A stretch of DNA of 64,000 nucleotides from Turnera subulata (GCA_028386065.3 JAKUCV010007537.1:1-64000); one strand, 5' to 3'; counted from the first letter of the stretch, positions 22,843 through 34,757 are shown. A program made the numbers and translations. The notes: a model not told the origin generated them from the sequence alone.

Positions 22843-23220
22843 CTATGGAGTTACTTGCTTCTCTAGATCTTTTACAATCTTCTTGGCATTTTCCATGTGA
22901 GGAAAGAGCTCCATGCACGCCAGTTCTATCTGTGCTACCGCCGAGCTGACCTTCTTCAGCGAGAAGTTCAGTTGTGTCAACTTCTGCTGCGGTGTGCTGC
23001 TCTCAGCTACCGCCTTGCCCTTGTGATCTTCAGCTTTCTTGGAGGCACGCTTCTTTCGTCGTTTTGGGGAAACGACCATGTGTTCCTGCAGGCCGATGAT
23101 ATTCGTCTTGAACCGCTTCTTGGGAGGTTCCTCATCGGAGCTTGTTGGGAATGCAGTGCCACCGATGTAGCTGTTGTCCTCCGAGTCTGAAGTTGTTCTT
23201 GTTCTCAGTGGGGAACCCAT
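22843..23220 (-). CDS. aORF1 of E2: 125-aa basic protein, antisense
   Basis: Intact homologue of E1 aORF1. I chose the ATG at 23220 because it gives the same 125-aa length as in E1 and E4. An upstream in-frame ATG at 23298 would place coding sequence across the conserved TATAAAAA box at 23263-23256 and is unlikely. About 20 residues differ from E1, scattered and mostly outside the basic clusters. The stop is followed by AATAAA-like sequence on the minus strand. Function unknown. This copy sits between family B LTRs, which shows that the cassette is shared across LTR types. Confidence 0.72.
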   Translation of the reverse strand: MGSPLRTRTTSDSEDNSYIGGTAFPTSSDEEPPKKRFKTNIIGLQEHMVVSPKRRKKRASKKAEDHKGKAVAESSTPQQKLTQLNFSLKKVSSAVAQIELACMELFPHMENAKKIVKDLEKQVTP

Positions 23221-23379
23221 GGCCGTGTGTGTGAGTTGCCAGCCATGAGGTTTGGTTTTTATAGAGGATGAGATGTCGCGAAAGGGTATAAGCGACATAT
23301 CACGTTGGGTTTGGACATCTGGCAGAGTGTGCTAGAAGCCTATCGTGGTAGGACCATGGATAAGCGGGAATTTCGGGGA

Positions 23380-23404
23380 CGAAATTCTTTTAAGGTGGGT
23401 AGAT
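23380..23404 (+). other. E2 polypurine tract
   Basis: ACGAAATTCTTTTAAGG followed by TGGGTAGAT abuts the 3' LTR start TGTAACGACCC. Same signature as E1. Confidence 0.75.
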
Positions 23405-26400
23405 TGTAACGACCCAGGTAAAATTTATAAGATAGTCGTTTAAACTCTTACAACGGTAAATAAATTTTATCGTTGTAATCAAGAATTCTACCGCACCAGG
23501 TTTTCCGAGTTTTACCGGGAGTAACCGAGCTTCATTTCGATTGCCGAGGATATACGACGTTTGGAGTATCTTCGAGCCTCGGGATTAACTTTCGAGAATT
23601 CTACACGGCTAACCGAGCCTCGGTTTTCAATTCCGAGACTTGCACAACGCTCAGGGGAATTAATCAGATTTTCCGAGCCCAAGTTGTATTTTCGGACTGG
23701 GACGAATTTCGGAAAGACGATTATGCCCCTGGGATATTTTGGAATACAAGAGAAGCATGAAGGGCATATAGGTCTTTTGTTGGCTCAGATTTTTCTGCCT
23801 AATCCTACAATTATTGATAGATATTTTATTTTTTTTAATTCTTTCTCTTTTTCCTTTTTCCTTCCACTTTCTTTTGTCTCCTGATTTTTTTTCCCTACCA
23901 GCCGGCCACTACCCCATCTTCTCTACCTTTTCTCCTTGCCTTCTTCTTTTCTTCATCACCGTCAATTTCTCCTCTTCTCTACCAATTCCACACCATGCCC
24001 TGCAACCCCACTTCCTTCTCCTTTTCCTCTTCTTTCTTCTCTTCTCCTTCCCTCTGCCTCCTTCCTCTTCCCCACCTGCTCTCTCCTCATCTCTCCCTTC
24101 TCGGCTCTCGTCGTCTCTGCCACAACCGCTGCCCGAAGCTGCCGCTCTCGCCTCCTCACCAACAACCGAGAGCCATCCGCCGCCTTTCTTCCCTGTATCT
24201 GTTCGCGACCACCACAAAGGCAAAGAACGCGTCGCCGGCGATCTGGACCTCTCCTCATCCCAGCTCGTTCCGTTCCACCTCTTGGACCGTCGTCGTCGAA
24301 GCAGCGATTGAGGACGCTGTTTGGGTAGGTTGCCGCAGCTGCCTTTCCTCTTCGAGTCGCCTCCAGTGCCGATCTTCCCTTCCCCTCTTCTCGCACGCCA
24401 CCATTCCCCTTCCCTTCCACCGAGACGACACCACGGATGGGTGAGTCCTCGGCCGCGTCCTCTTCATCTCTTTCTGCCGAGTAATTACTTGTTGGATTTG
24501 ATTATTTAATTGTTGGTCTTGAACAATTAAAACTTATAGTTAAACAATTGGTTTTGCTTGGATTGTGATTAATCGGGTTTCAATTGTTTGGCGTGGGTTT
24601 GTGTTTGAGGATACTGTGGTGGTTGTGATTGACGTTGATGCTGCTACTGTGGCTGTGGATTTGGTTGTTGGATGGTTGATGAACAGTATCCAGGGAGCAT
24701 TTGTGGGTTGCTGCTGTGAATAGTAACTTCGGGAACAGTTCTGGCCGGAATCCGGCGGCCTCGGGATTTTTCCAGCGATGTCTCGGGAATTCTCCGGCGA
24801 ACCGAAAATGGACTGTTGGGTAAAACCCGAGCCTTGGACTCTTATGCATCTAACGGACCATGGACATAATAACAAACCCGAGCCACGTTAACAAACCCGA
24901 ACAATATTAAACGGACCCCGACATTAAAACGACAATTAATGAAACGGCTAATTAATAATAATAACCTATGATTTTAATAATTTAGCTTATGCTTTATTTA
25001 ATTATTTAGTTATGTTTTTATTCAATTTATGCCTTATTTATTTAATTTATGCTTCTTATTTATTTAATTTTATTTATGTTTTAATTCTATAATAAATTGA
25101 GTTATAAATTTGGTTTATGGTTATATATGAATCATCTAGTATATATAAATATGACTATATATGAATTATCTTATATACAAGTATTTATACGAATATATAT
25201 GTATATTTTGTATTTTAATTATGTTTATATTAGTATTTATCTTTTCTTATCAACAAAAGGCTAAAGAGTCGGGATATCGGCTTGAATGCTCGATTTTAGT
25301 TTTAATTTAAAAATTAATAGTATGACGGTTAAGGTTATATAACCGATTCACTTCCAAGTAATTGGGAAGATTGATTTCATAAGAAAATTACGGAGATAAT
25401 AATAATGGATACGGAGTAAGACAAGTCATTTAATAAATACTAAAAACGGCATCATGCATAATCATTCTTGTTGTGCATTGTAAATGATTTCTGTTGTTCT
25501 AAATATAGGGATAACGAGGCTTAATCGGATATCACTACCCTGGAGTATCAGGTGAGGATATAAACTTATAAACTTCGGTATGCTGCCCGTGATACCCCGG
25601 TTGTTTGTTTGAACGTTATTTATATGTTATCTTGCCCTGCTTATCATGTTATTGCTGGCTGCTATCGTGATTATTGTTATGTGTTTGATGACTATTGTGG
25701 TTGATTATTGAACCTTGTGACGTTGATGTGAATATTGTGATGTTCATACGAGATACGAGATATGGAGTTAATAGTGATAGAGACCCGGTATCCTGACATT
25801 GTGACTGGATTCCCAGAGGAGCTGTGAGGCTGAGAGCCTGCTCGGGAACGTGAATATGATGAGTTACTGTTGGACAGTGGAATAAGAAATAATAATAAAC
25901 AGTGGTAATAACATCTAGACATCTAGGTTGTCACGTGACAGGTATTGGTACGGCCAGATGGTAGTCGCCCTGTGATTTGTGATATGATAGGGAGGACTGC
26001 GTGGACTCCCGGCTGAGGACTGCGGGACTCAGTTGATTTGTTATAGGAAGGACTGCGGGACTTCCGCCGAGGACTGCGGGACTCGGTTATTTGTGATATG
26101 ATTTGTGATATTTATGGATTAACGGGGAGTACCCTGGGGTTAGCTAACCTGGCTACCAGGCACGGCCAATACTTATTACGTGACAGGGCCCTAATAATAA
26201 AATTGGTAAGTCTACCGTCAAATGTCGGTGAGTTTATGAGATTAGCTTAACCATGAACAGTCTGACGTATAGTTAGTTCCGGTAAGTTGATACCGATATT
26301 ATGTTTGTGCTTGCTGTATTTCTATTGTGTTCTGTGTTGGCTTGGGTGTATTTGCGATTGTATGTATACTGTGGTTTATTTGTTTATTGGTGAGACAGTG

Positions 26401-26707
26401 GTTGGTCTCACCCCTCACACAGTTCCTGCAGGTTAGGTTTGCATACCGGCGGCTGTGGCGTCACCTCGGACAAGACTCGGATCCAATAGTAGGCATTATG
26501 ACTTGCATATAAAATGTTACTGAATATCTAGAAAATGCTTCCGCTGTGCAAATGTTGATGTCTCCACAAGGTGACGAGATTGTGATTTTGATTGACTATT
26601 TGTCCTTTTGTTAATATGTGTTCCTGCTTTAATGATATGTTGGCCACGTGGTGGTACTGTTTGCCGTAATTACTGTTAGTTGGGTGAATTTAGGCCGGGG
26701 TGTTTCA
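23405..26707 (+). repeat. E2 3' LTR
   Basis: A 3303-bp reference copy of the family B LTR. It contains a pyrimidine/GC-rich segment (about 23890-24470), an AT-rich segment, a stem-loop array at 25929-26184 and the closing CCGGGGTGTTTCA. Open frames at 23814-24467 overlap on both strands and are repeat artefacts. Confidence 0.9.
25929..26184 (+). repeat. Family B stem-loop array with covarying stems, E2 3' LTR
   Basis: Hairpins are 25990-26010 (GGGAG/CTCCC), 26013-26032 (CTGAG/CTCAG), 26046-26065 (GGAAG/CTTCC) and 26067-26086 (CCGAG/CTCGG). Loops are GACTGCGTGGA in the first and GACTGCGGGA in the other three. Outer inverted blocks lie at 25929-25963 (with the palindrome TGTCACGTGACA) and at about 26150-26184. 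Confidence 0.75.
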
Positions 26708-26712
26708 CATAC

Positions 26713-27584
26713 AGTGACTATTATTTCACATACACAAACAGAGACTGTATCTGTATTTATAGAGAGATGATGGGATTTTTGAAGAGATACCCGATAAAAA
26801 AACAAAAATGATAAAGGTTAGTTGAGTATAATATAATTCTTATCAGATAACAATAATAGAGTAAATCACATAATATATATATAACAATCTCTGCGTGTGA
26901 ATTTTATATTGAATAATTTGAGTGTGACTGGAATTTTTTTTAAAAGAATATAATTAAGACCAGATTCATCAATTTAAATAAAAAGAGTTTTATCCTTATC
27001 TTTATCGATTAGAAACTCTGGTTATCAGTCTAATGAAAAAAATCTATATAATACCAATATCTGCGTGTGAATTTTCTTTTGAACAATTTGGGTATGTCTG
27101 GAATTCCTTTTAAAAGATTATAATTAAGATCGGGTTATCAGTACCAATCTTGCGTGTGAATTTTTTTTGAATAATTTGGATGTGACTGGAATTCTTTTTA
27201 AAAGAGTACAATTAAGATCAGGTTACTCTGGAATAATTATGTTTGTTATTGTAGCCAATCAAACTATACCTACAACCCTCCAGATGGTAATAAAAGAAGA
27301 GTCCAAAGGCTACACATGGCAATAAAGCGAGAGTCTAAAAATCCTATGTGTCAAAACCTGGTGAGGGATACAGCTTTAAATATATATAATAGATGAGACC
27401 TTCAGCCCGAAAAACCACCGTAGTATAATTGAGCTACAATTCTTTTTTTCTTTTGAGGAGAATTGAGCTACAGCTCGTTGGTATAGTAATATCGCATAAA
27501 CAGTCATTCCCGATTATTTTTATTTTTTAATTTTTTTCCCTGAAAACAAGTTTAGGTTGAGGGAAGGGAGGCTTGGCCGGGGAA
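26713..27584. repeat. AT-rich intergenic DNA with three copies of a 75-bp repeat
   Basis: A block opening TGCGTGTGAATTTT and containing TGACTGGAATT..TTTTAAAAGA occurs near 26892, 27060 and 27152, at 75-90 percent similarity by eye. No gene or known element recognised. Confidence 0.55.
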
Positions 27585-27628
27585 AACCATGAAACTCCTC
27601 GACCCGTATTTACCGTACACAGTAAACA

Positions 27629-30600
27629 TGAAACGCCCCGACCTAGATTTACCCGACATACAGTGATTACCAACAACAGTGCCGACACATGGCACAAACT
27701 GTGTAATACAACAGGAAACCGGCCCATTGGCCCCAAAAATAATAACAAACACCCGTCCTCGGGTACATCAATATCAATAGCACAGCGGAAGCATTTATAA
27801 CTTAATGTCAAAATATGCAAGCCCGATGCAACTAATGGATCCGAGTCCTGTCCGAGGGTACACTGCAGCCGCCGAAATGCAATCCTGACCTAACCTGCAA
27901 GGACTGTGTGAGGGGTGAGAGCAACCACTGTCTCACCGATAAACAAATAAACCGCAGTATACAAGCAACCGTATATACACCAAAGCCAACATAGTACATT
28001 AGAGGTACAACAAGCACAACATAGCATCAGAATCAGACAACATACCGGACCTTACTATACAACTGACATCACACTGTTAAGCTAGTCCTCTAAACTTACT
28101 GACAATCGGCGACTGACTATCCAATTTTACTATTAGGGCCCTTGTCACATGATAAGTATTGGCCGTGCCTGGTAGCCAAGTTAGCTAACCCCAGGGTGCT
28201 CCCCGCTAAATATCACAAATCATATCACAAATAACCGAGTCCCGCAGTCCTTCCTATAACAAATCAACTGAGTCCCGCAGTCCTCAGCCGGGAGTCCATA
28301 GTCCTCCCTATCATATCACTATCACAAAGTGACTACCATCTGGCCGTACCAATACCTGTCACGTGACAATCTAAATGTCTAGATGATATTACCACTGTTT
28401 ATTATTATTTCTTATTCCACTATCCAACAGTAATTCTTCATACTCACTTTCTCGAGCAGGGTCACGGCCTCACAGCTCCTCTGGGAATCCAACGTCACAA
28501 TACTAGGTCACTGCCATTGACCGATCAAATACCACATATCTCATACGAACAACACAATAATCATATCAACATCACAAAGCACAACAGCTAGTCCACAGTG
28601 GTCATCAAGCATATAACAATAATCACAACAGTAGCCAACAATAACATGACAGGTACGCAAGATAACATATAAACAATGATCAACAAACAACCGGGGTATC
28701 ACGGGCAGCATACCGAAGTTTATAAGTTTATATCCTCACCTGGCAGGTCTCTGAAATCAACACATAATCCATATGGTTTTATCTGTCCCTATATCATATC
28801 AACACGTATAATCACAAATAATGCACATCAAAGAAAGCAATGCATGAGATTAATTATTATTCTGCATATCCACGGTTAATCATCGTTATCATCGTTCCGA
28901 AACCGTTTCCATTAAACATTGCTTTTACGGCCGTAGGGTGATTATAATTCATAGAATAATCATAGTCGAAATACAATATAAAATAAATAGTATTTCATAA
29001 AATAATTATTCTCAATAAAGTAATAATGAACGCATATACATTTATTAATCAAGGTTTATAAAATAGTGAAGATTTTTAAATACATGAATAATGTACCATA
29101 CAACAAATTGGATAATAAAACCGTTTAAATTAAAATAGTACCATTGGTAATAAGTTAGCTTAGCCGACCGTTTGGTATAAAACGATTATAACGTAAAGTT
29201 GCAAAAGTGATACTTATAATTTCATATGTACTTAAATGCCAATAATTATAAACTTACTAACAAATGAGTGAATGATATAATGTGATTTAGTTTTTATCAA
29301 AGTAATACCACTATAAGATATAATGAAGCCATAAAATGATTTGTATGGTTTACATAGTAGGCCTTATAATTACCCAAAAATTATTTACAAAAATTACATT
29401 TGTAATTAGGAAAAATTATGACCCTCATTTATATAGGTGTATTATATATATATGCTAAAAGAAATAATTATTGTAAAACATATATATGTATACAATTAGT
29501 AAAACGTATATAACCGTAAATATGAGTACATACATAAAACCATAATTGTTAATTAAGAAAAATCATAGCGTAGTATTATTTTAATCAATGAGATAATTGT
29601 AATACGACATACATACATACATATATAAGAGTGGAACCAGTAAGTAAAATAAGATTCTAGGACTAATATTATTTACCCAAAACAAATAGGATAACATTAT
29701 AGAAATATACTCACTTTTATATGAGATCTTTATAATTTAACCCAATTCAACATAATTAAAGGAATTACGGAAATTAGGCTCGGTAGGCCTTCACGAACAT
29801 TTAGCCCACGGAGGATAAATCTATTTAACATAATAATTTTGTAAATTAAAAGACATAATTAATATAAATAACATCATGGGATTTCATTAACTAGCCCAGA
29901 TAAAATTAGATAACTGAAAGTTAAATATAATAAACCTTTCTAACAGCCCAATTAGGATAATAAAATTAAAAGTTGATTAAATGAATAAAAGAATAATTTA
30001 AAATAAATCAAGGCATAAATTAAAATCATAGGTAAAAATTAAATTAATAGTTCGTTTAATTAACGTATGTCCGAATTTGTTATCGTCCAAGGTCCGTTAG
30101 AGTGCATATGGTCCAAAGGCTCGGAATTACCAAGAAGGTCCGTTTCCGGGCTCGTCGAAAAATTCCCGAGGCTGCTGGAAACTCGCCGGATTCAGGCAGT
30201 CACTGTTCATGGCAGTCCTTAATACACTCCATGTCTCTTTTACTGTTTATCATCCAACAACATCCAACCTGCCGTACAGAGCCACCAATGAACCAATCAA
30301 CAGCACCATCACAGCCCACACTCATCACCCAGGTAGCCCTCCACGGTCACCGTCCCCAAGCAAAGCAACCAACAACCGAATCAACCCACAACTCAAACAA
30401 TAAAGATGGAAAAGGGGAAAGGAGAGACGGCCAGGAACTCACCCGGTTCGACTTCATCGGCAGCGGTCGCAGATCGGAGGCGGCGTGAGGCAGATCGGAG
30501 TGGCGACCGTTACGGCGTTGTCTTCTAGCAGCAACAGCTCGGAAGGGAAGGCGGCGGTTGCAAGAACGAGGGGGAAGGTCGTCTCCTCTGTACCCGGCGG

Positions 30601-31714
30601 CGGCGCGATCTAAGGCTCTATCCCAGGGGCTCTGCTATGGCTTCCAGTGGTGGCGGTTCCTTGTTGCCTCGATGGTTGAGTAGAGGCAGGGGCGTCGTGG
30701 CAAGGAGGAAGAAGAGAAAGAAGGGAGGAAGGAGGCGAGCCGGGGTTGGTGGTCTCGGATGGCAGCACGTGCAGGTGGAGGTGACGGCTGGTGAAGGGGT
30801 GAGGCAGGGGCGGCGAAGGTCGGGTAGGCAGAGGAGGAAAAGAGATTGAAGAGGAAGAGAGCAAGGAGAAGTTGGGAGAGAGAGGGTGCAGAGAAATCGG
30901 GTGAAAATAAAGAAGGAGAAAGGGAAAGAAAACAAAAAAAAGAAAACAGGGAAGAAGAGATAGTGGTGGGGGCGCCGGTTGGTCACGGGAGTGTGGAGAA
31001 GAAAATAGAAAAGAAAATGGAAAGAAAAGACAAGGGGGAGAAAGAAGAAAAGAAAGTGGTGGGGCCGGACGAAGAAAAACGGGAGAGAGAAAAGAAAGAA
31101 AAGAGGGAAGAAAAGAAGAGCGGCCACGTGGCAAGCCACGATTGGCTGAACCAGATTTTCGTCCCGAGTCCGAAAATACAACTTGGGCTCGGAAAATCCG
31201 ATTAATTCTCCTGAGCGTTGTTCAAGTCCCGGTTTTGAAAACCGAGGCTCGGTTAGTTGTAAAGGAGGCTCGGAAATCCAAAGTAACCCTCGGAATTAAA
31301 TTCTGAGGCTCGATTAATTAAAAAGATACTCCCGAACGTCACGTGTCCTCGGTGATCGAAATGAAGCTCGGTTATCCCCGGAAAACTCTCGGAAAAGCTC
31401 GGTCCGATAGAATCCTCGAATTACGGCGTTTAAGCTTCATTTTAAATTATAATTATTAAATTATTGCAACAAGAATTTCCCGGCTAAAATAGTAATAAAA
31501 GTATTGTTATAAATGTTGATTAGGAAATTAATAATAATGGTTATAGTATTAACAAATATGATAATTTTGGGAGTTGTAAAAATAATAGTGAAAATATTGA
31601 AAATTGACTCGGTTTGGTAAAATTTTTTAATTAACCGCGATAAAATTTTATTAACCACCGTAAAAGTCAAAACAACTTGGTAAAAATCACGAAAATTTTA
31701 CCCGGGTCGTTACA
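27629..31714 (-). mobile_element. S2: solo LTR, family B-like, long variant
   Basis: A 4086-bp LTR with TSD AAACA at 27624-27628 and 31715-31719. On the minus strand it opens TGTAACGACCCGGG and closes GGGGCGTTTCA. It shares the stem-loop array, the CACGTG palindrome and flanking LTR sequence with E2, but is about 800 bp longer and more diverged. A GC/GA-rich segment at 30390-31140 gives long open frames on both strands that I do not accept as genes. No internal sequence remains. Confidence 0.88.
28140..28375 (-). repeat. Family B stem-loop array, S2
   Basis: Hairpins 28268-28287 (CTGAG/CTCAG) and 28290-28308 (GGGAG/CTCCC) are intact. At 28235-28254 a GGAAG arm is joined through one loop to a CTCGG arm. 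In E2 those arms belong to two neighbouring hairpins, so one unit was lost by recombination between loops. Confidence 0.65.
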
Positions 31715-32009
31715 AAACACGTGCCGGAACTGTGACGATCCAGCCAAACCAAGCCCAGCATACAGTGTATACAACCGAAACTCGGGCTCAACAGCCCAAA
31801 ATAAAAGCATCAGAAATCTGGCCCTTCGGCCCTACAATAACAATAAAACATATCACCCGAACCCGGGATCATCTGTAACATCATAATCGGCCCAATGGCC
31901 CAACAACATAATGCACAGCGGAAGACTTAACAACTCACAAAGACACTTTATGCGACATAGATGCAAACTATGGATCCAAGTCCTGTCCAAGGGATAACGC
32001 CGCAGCCTG

Positions 32010-34754
32010 TGTAACAGCCCGGGTAAAAATTGGGTATTTTTACCGGGACTGTAAAAGTCTTTTTACTGTGATTTACCATTGAATTAATCTTGGGTAATTA
32101 ATTCAAGGTAAATCGGGCATCGACATTTCGAATCGAGGTTTTTCCCGTGCTCGGGATTTTTCTGTGGATTTTACGGACCTAAGATGGTATTTTTCGGGTC
32201 CGGGAATCCTCAAAAAAATCACACCGGAAAATAACTAAGGGGTAACAGTTATTTTCTGGTCCGGTTTGGACACACCTGCATTATTGAGGCAATAATGCAG
32301 GCAGCGCTTCTTTTTCCTGTTGTTCGCCCGTGCCTGCTCCTGTGTCCCCGTGAACTCTTCCTTTTTCTTCCTCTGCCTTTGCCTTTGCAGTTCTTAACCA
32401 GTTAAACAAAAAAAAAAAGAGAAAACAAAACACACAACTCACCCTTACCCCCTATTCTCTCTCTCTTCCCCATCTTCTTCTTCCTCCTCACCGTGCCCGC
32501 GCCGTGTCCACCCACCACCGACACCATCTGCGCGCGCCACCACCGAGCCGGACCCCCTGCATCTCTTCTCCTTCCTCCTCTTCCGCCGACGCTGTGCAGG
32601 ACGCGCCGCCCGTTGCCAAGACCCGACGACGCCCGACGAAGCTGCTCCTCCCTCGCCCTTCTCCTTTGCGACCGCCGCCTGCTGCCGCGGCCGTCTCCTT
32701 CCCTCACGCCACCTCTTCCTTTCGCGTCGCCTTTCCCGCCGAGTCGTTACCGCCTCGCCCCATCGTCTTCGGCCGCCGCTGAGCAGACCCGGATGTGAGG
32801 TCGCGGGTCGGGTTGACCCCAGTAATGTGAGGTGGATCTTGGGCTGGGTGCTGGGCTTGGGCTAGGAGGGGCCTGCTGCCTTGGCTGGGCCTTGCGCCTG
32901 GACCTTTGGATGGGCTGGTTGTGGTATGGGGCTGGGCTTGTACTGTTTGCCCCAGTCCGTTTACATAATAAAAAAAACAAACATAATAATAATTCTGGAA
33001 AAAAAGAGTTGTTTTAAAAATATGTATATATTTTTCTAGAAATAAAATAATTACTTGACATATTATTTTAAGAAATTATGGAGTTTGGAGGAAAAAAATA
33101 ATATATACTTTGGTTCTTGGAAACTAAGATGACTATGATATGTTTTGTGAAACTATTATAAAATTCCTTAGAAAAGATATAAACAAGTGAGAATATTTTC
33201 TAGAATTATACGTTATTATTTTTCTAGAAAAATTATGGTAACTAACTACTCTTGGAAAACTATATACGTTATGGTAATAATCTTTTTATGAAAATATCTT
33301 GGAAAGTATAATAACTATTTTCATGGAAAATATTATGAAGGAGAGAAAGTACTATATATATTTATACATATAATTACTTTCAAGACAAATAATAATAAAT
33401 AGATAAATACTTTGAAAATATATCTGTAACAATTACTTTTATGGAAATAATTTTAGAAAGGGGCATTACCAAAGTAGTATACCGGAATAATATCCGGATA
33501 TACGTATGATATAATATTTTCGGGATGGGTTTATTTCGCAGTATTGGCATCATAGCATACCGATTATGTGCATTTATGTGTATATATTGTTTTGTTGTAT
33601 AGGTTCGGATATCGGGCAGTTTCCCGAGGAGCCGGCATCGGACCGGTCATTGTCTCCGGAGTTGAGTAATCGGTCAAGGTGAGGATGGATTTCCTTCAAT
33701 ATGTGCCTATATTACTCGGTTGTTGTGTTTGATGATTATTGCACTGTTAATTGTTGCATTTGCTGTGGGTTGATTCAGGATGTTTATCCCATTGTCTTGA
33801 TTGGTTTTGGGATGTTTATCCCTGTACGTTGGGTTTTTGGATGATTATCCTTGCGTCTTTTTGGTTTAAAGTATAATGGAATTAATAATAAATTGTGATA
33901 AGGATGTTGATCCTTGGGTTTGGTTTGGGATGTCTATCCCGGTATTTCGGTTAGGGATGTTGATCCCTGTGATTTGATTTTGATGACGATAATATAAATG
34001 TCACGTGGTAAGTAGTGGTACGACTCGATGGTTTAAGACTATTTTATGGTGGCCTTGACCTGGGTTACTTGTGATAAGCATGTCTATGCTTGGGATGTCT
34101 ATCCCGTGATTATTTTTGGTATGTCTATCTCTGGGTTCGTATTTTTGGGATGTCGATCCCTGGGTTCTCTTGGATTTGGTCTGGCACCCGAAATATGTTG
34201 ATAACCAGGTCTGACCCCTAGCTTATCCTTGACGGGGCCCCGAAAGATAAAACTGGAAAAATGGATTTTTGATTTAGTCTTTTGGTCTTGGACCGGTTTT
34301 GGGTCTTGTCTTTTGGTTTGGTGTGTTTTCGTGGTTTTTGCCGTTTTCGACTTTGGGTAATTTTTAGGGTTGCATATTGATCGTCTATCCATGGTTGTGA
34401 GCACTTCGGACCACCCCTCACCTGCGGGCTTTCATCCTGTAGGATGAGTTATTTGTGGTACAGGTTGAATTCGTTCCAGACAGGCTGCGGCGTTATCCCT
34501 TGGACAGGGCTCGGATCCATAGTTTGCATTAATGTCGCATACAGTGTCTTTGTGAGTTATTAAGTCTTCCGCTGTGCATTATTTTTACTATTGTTGGGCC
34601 ATTGGGCCGGATATGATGTTATCATTGTTTTTATTTTGGGCTGTTGAGCCCGAGTTTCTGTTGTATACACTGTATGCTGGGCTTGGTTCGGTTGGGTCGT
34701 CACAGTTCCGGCACGTGTTTACTGTGTTCGGTAAATACGGGTCGGGGCGTTTCA
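32010..34754 (+). repeat. E4 5' LTR
   Basis: Opens TGTAACAGCCCGGG and closes CGGGGCGTTTCA. A strong stem-loop lies at 32070-32114 near the LTR start: GATTTACC(A)TTGAATTAAT pairs with ATTAATTCAAGGTAAATC around an 8-nt loop. GC-rich block at 32460-32960 with six TGGGCY motifs. Confidence 0.88.
33778..34240 (+). repeat. Family A stem-loop array with compensatory changes, E4 5' LTR
   Basis: At least nine hairpins: 33778-33789, 33809-33822, 33839-33850, 33900-33915, 33927-33940, 33953-33968, 34076-34091, 34092-34105 and 34147-34160. Stems include GGGAT/ATCCC, AAGGAT/ATCCTT and AAGCAT/ATGCTT. Loops are four bases (GTTT, GATT, GTTG, GTCT, GTCG). A GTCACGTGG block lies between the two halves. One decayed unit (GGTATGTCTATCTC) lies near 34119. 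Confidence 0.72.
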
Positions 34755-34757
34755 TTT

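Larger units (their letters stand above)
18180..26707 (+). mobile_element. E2: non-autonomous LTR retrotransposon, family B, complete
   Basis: Flanked by CATAC at 18175-18179 and 26708-26712. The 5' LTR is 18180-20992 (with the assembly gap), the internal region 20993-23404 and the 3' LTR 23405-26707. PBS and polypurine tract match those of E1, but the LTR body is different (opens TGTAACGACCC, closes CCGGGGTGTTTCA). The internal 2.4 kb has no gag-pol and carries the same two antisense ORFs, here on the minus strand. The two LTRs differ at only a few bases plus two indels, so this is the youngest of the four insertions. Confidence 0.9.
27590..32009 (-). repeat. E5 3' LTR, left fragments around S2
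   Basis: Only 27590-27628 and 31720-32009 are E5 sequence (31715-31719 is the duplicated AAACA). Joined, they match the first 330 bp of 46768-49800 as read on the plus strand. The fragment stops at GCAGCCTG, where E4 begins. Confidence 0.7.

Noticed and set aside
23221..23298. Upstream in-frame start for E2 aORF1 (151 codons)
   Set aside because: It would cross the conserved TATA box and leader, and the extra 26 residues have no counterpart in E1 or E4.
27500..27515. ACAGTCATTCCC shared between the left flank of E5 and 49824
   Set aside because: Too short, not next to the element ends, and the surrounding sequence differs. Probably chance.
30610..31181. ORFs of 174-187 codons in S2
   Set aside because: Pyrimidine-rich low-complexity sequence within a solo LTR, with no conserved counterpart.
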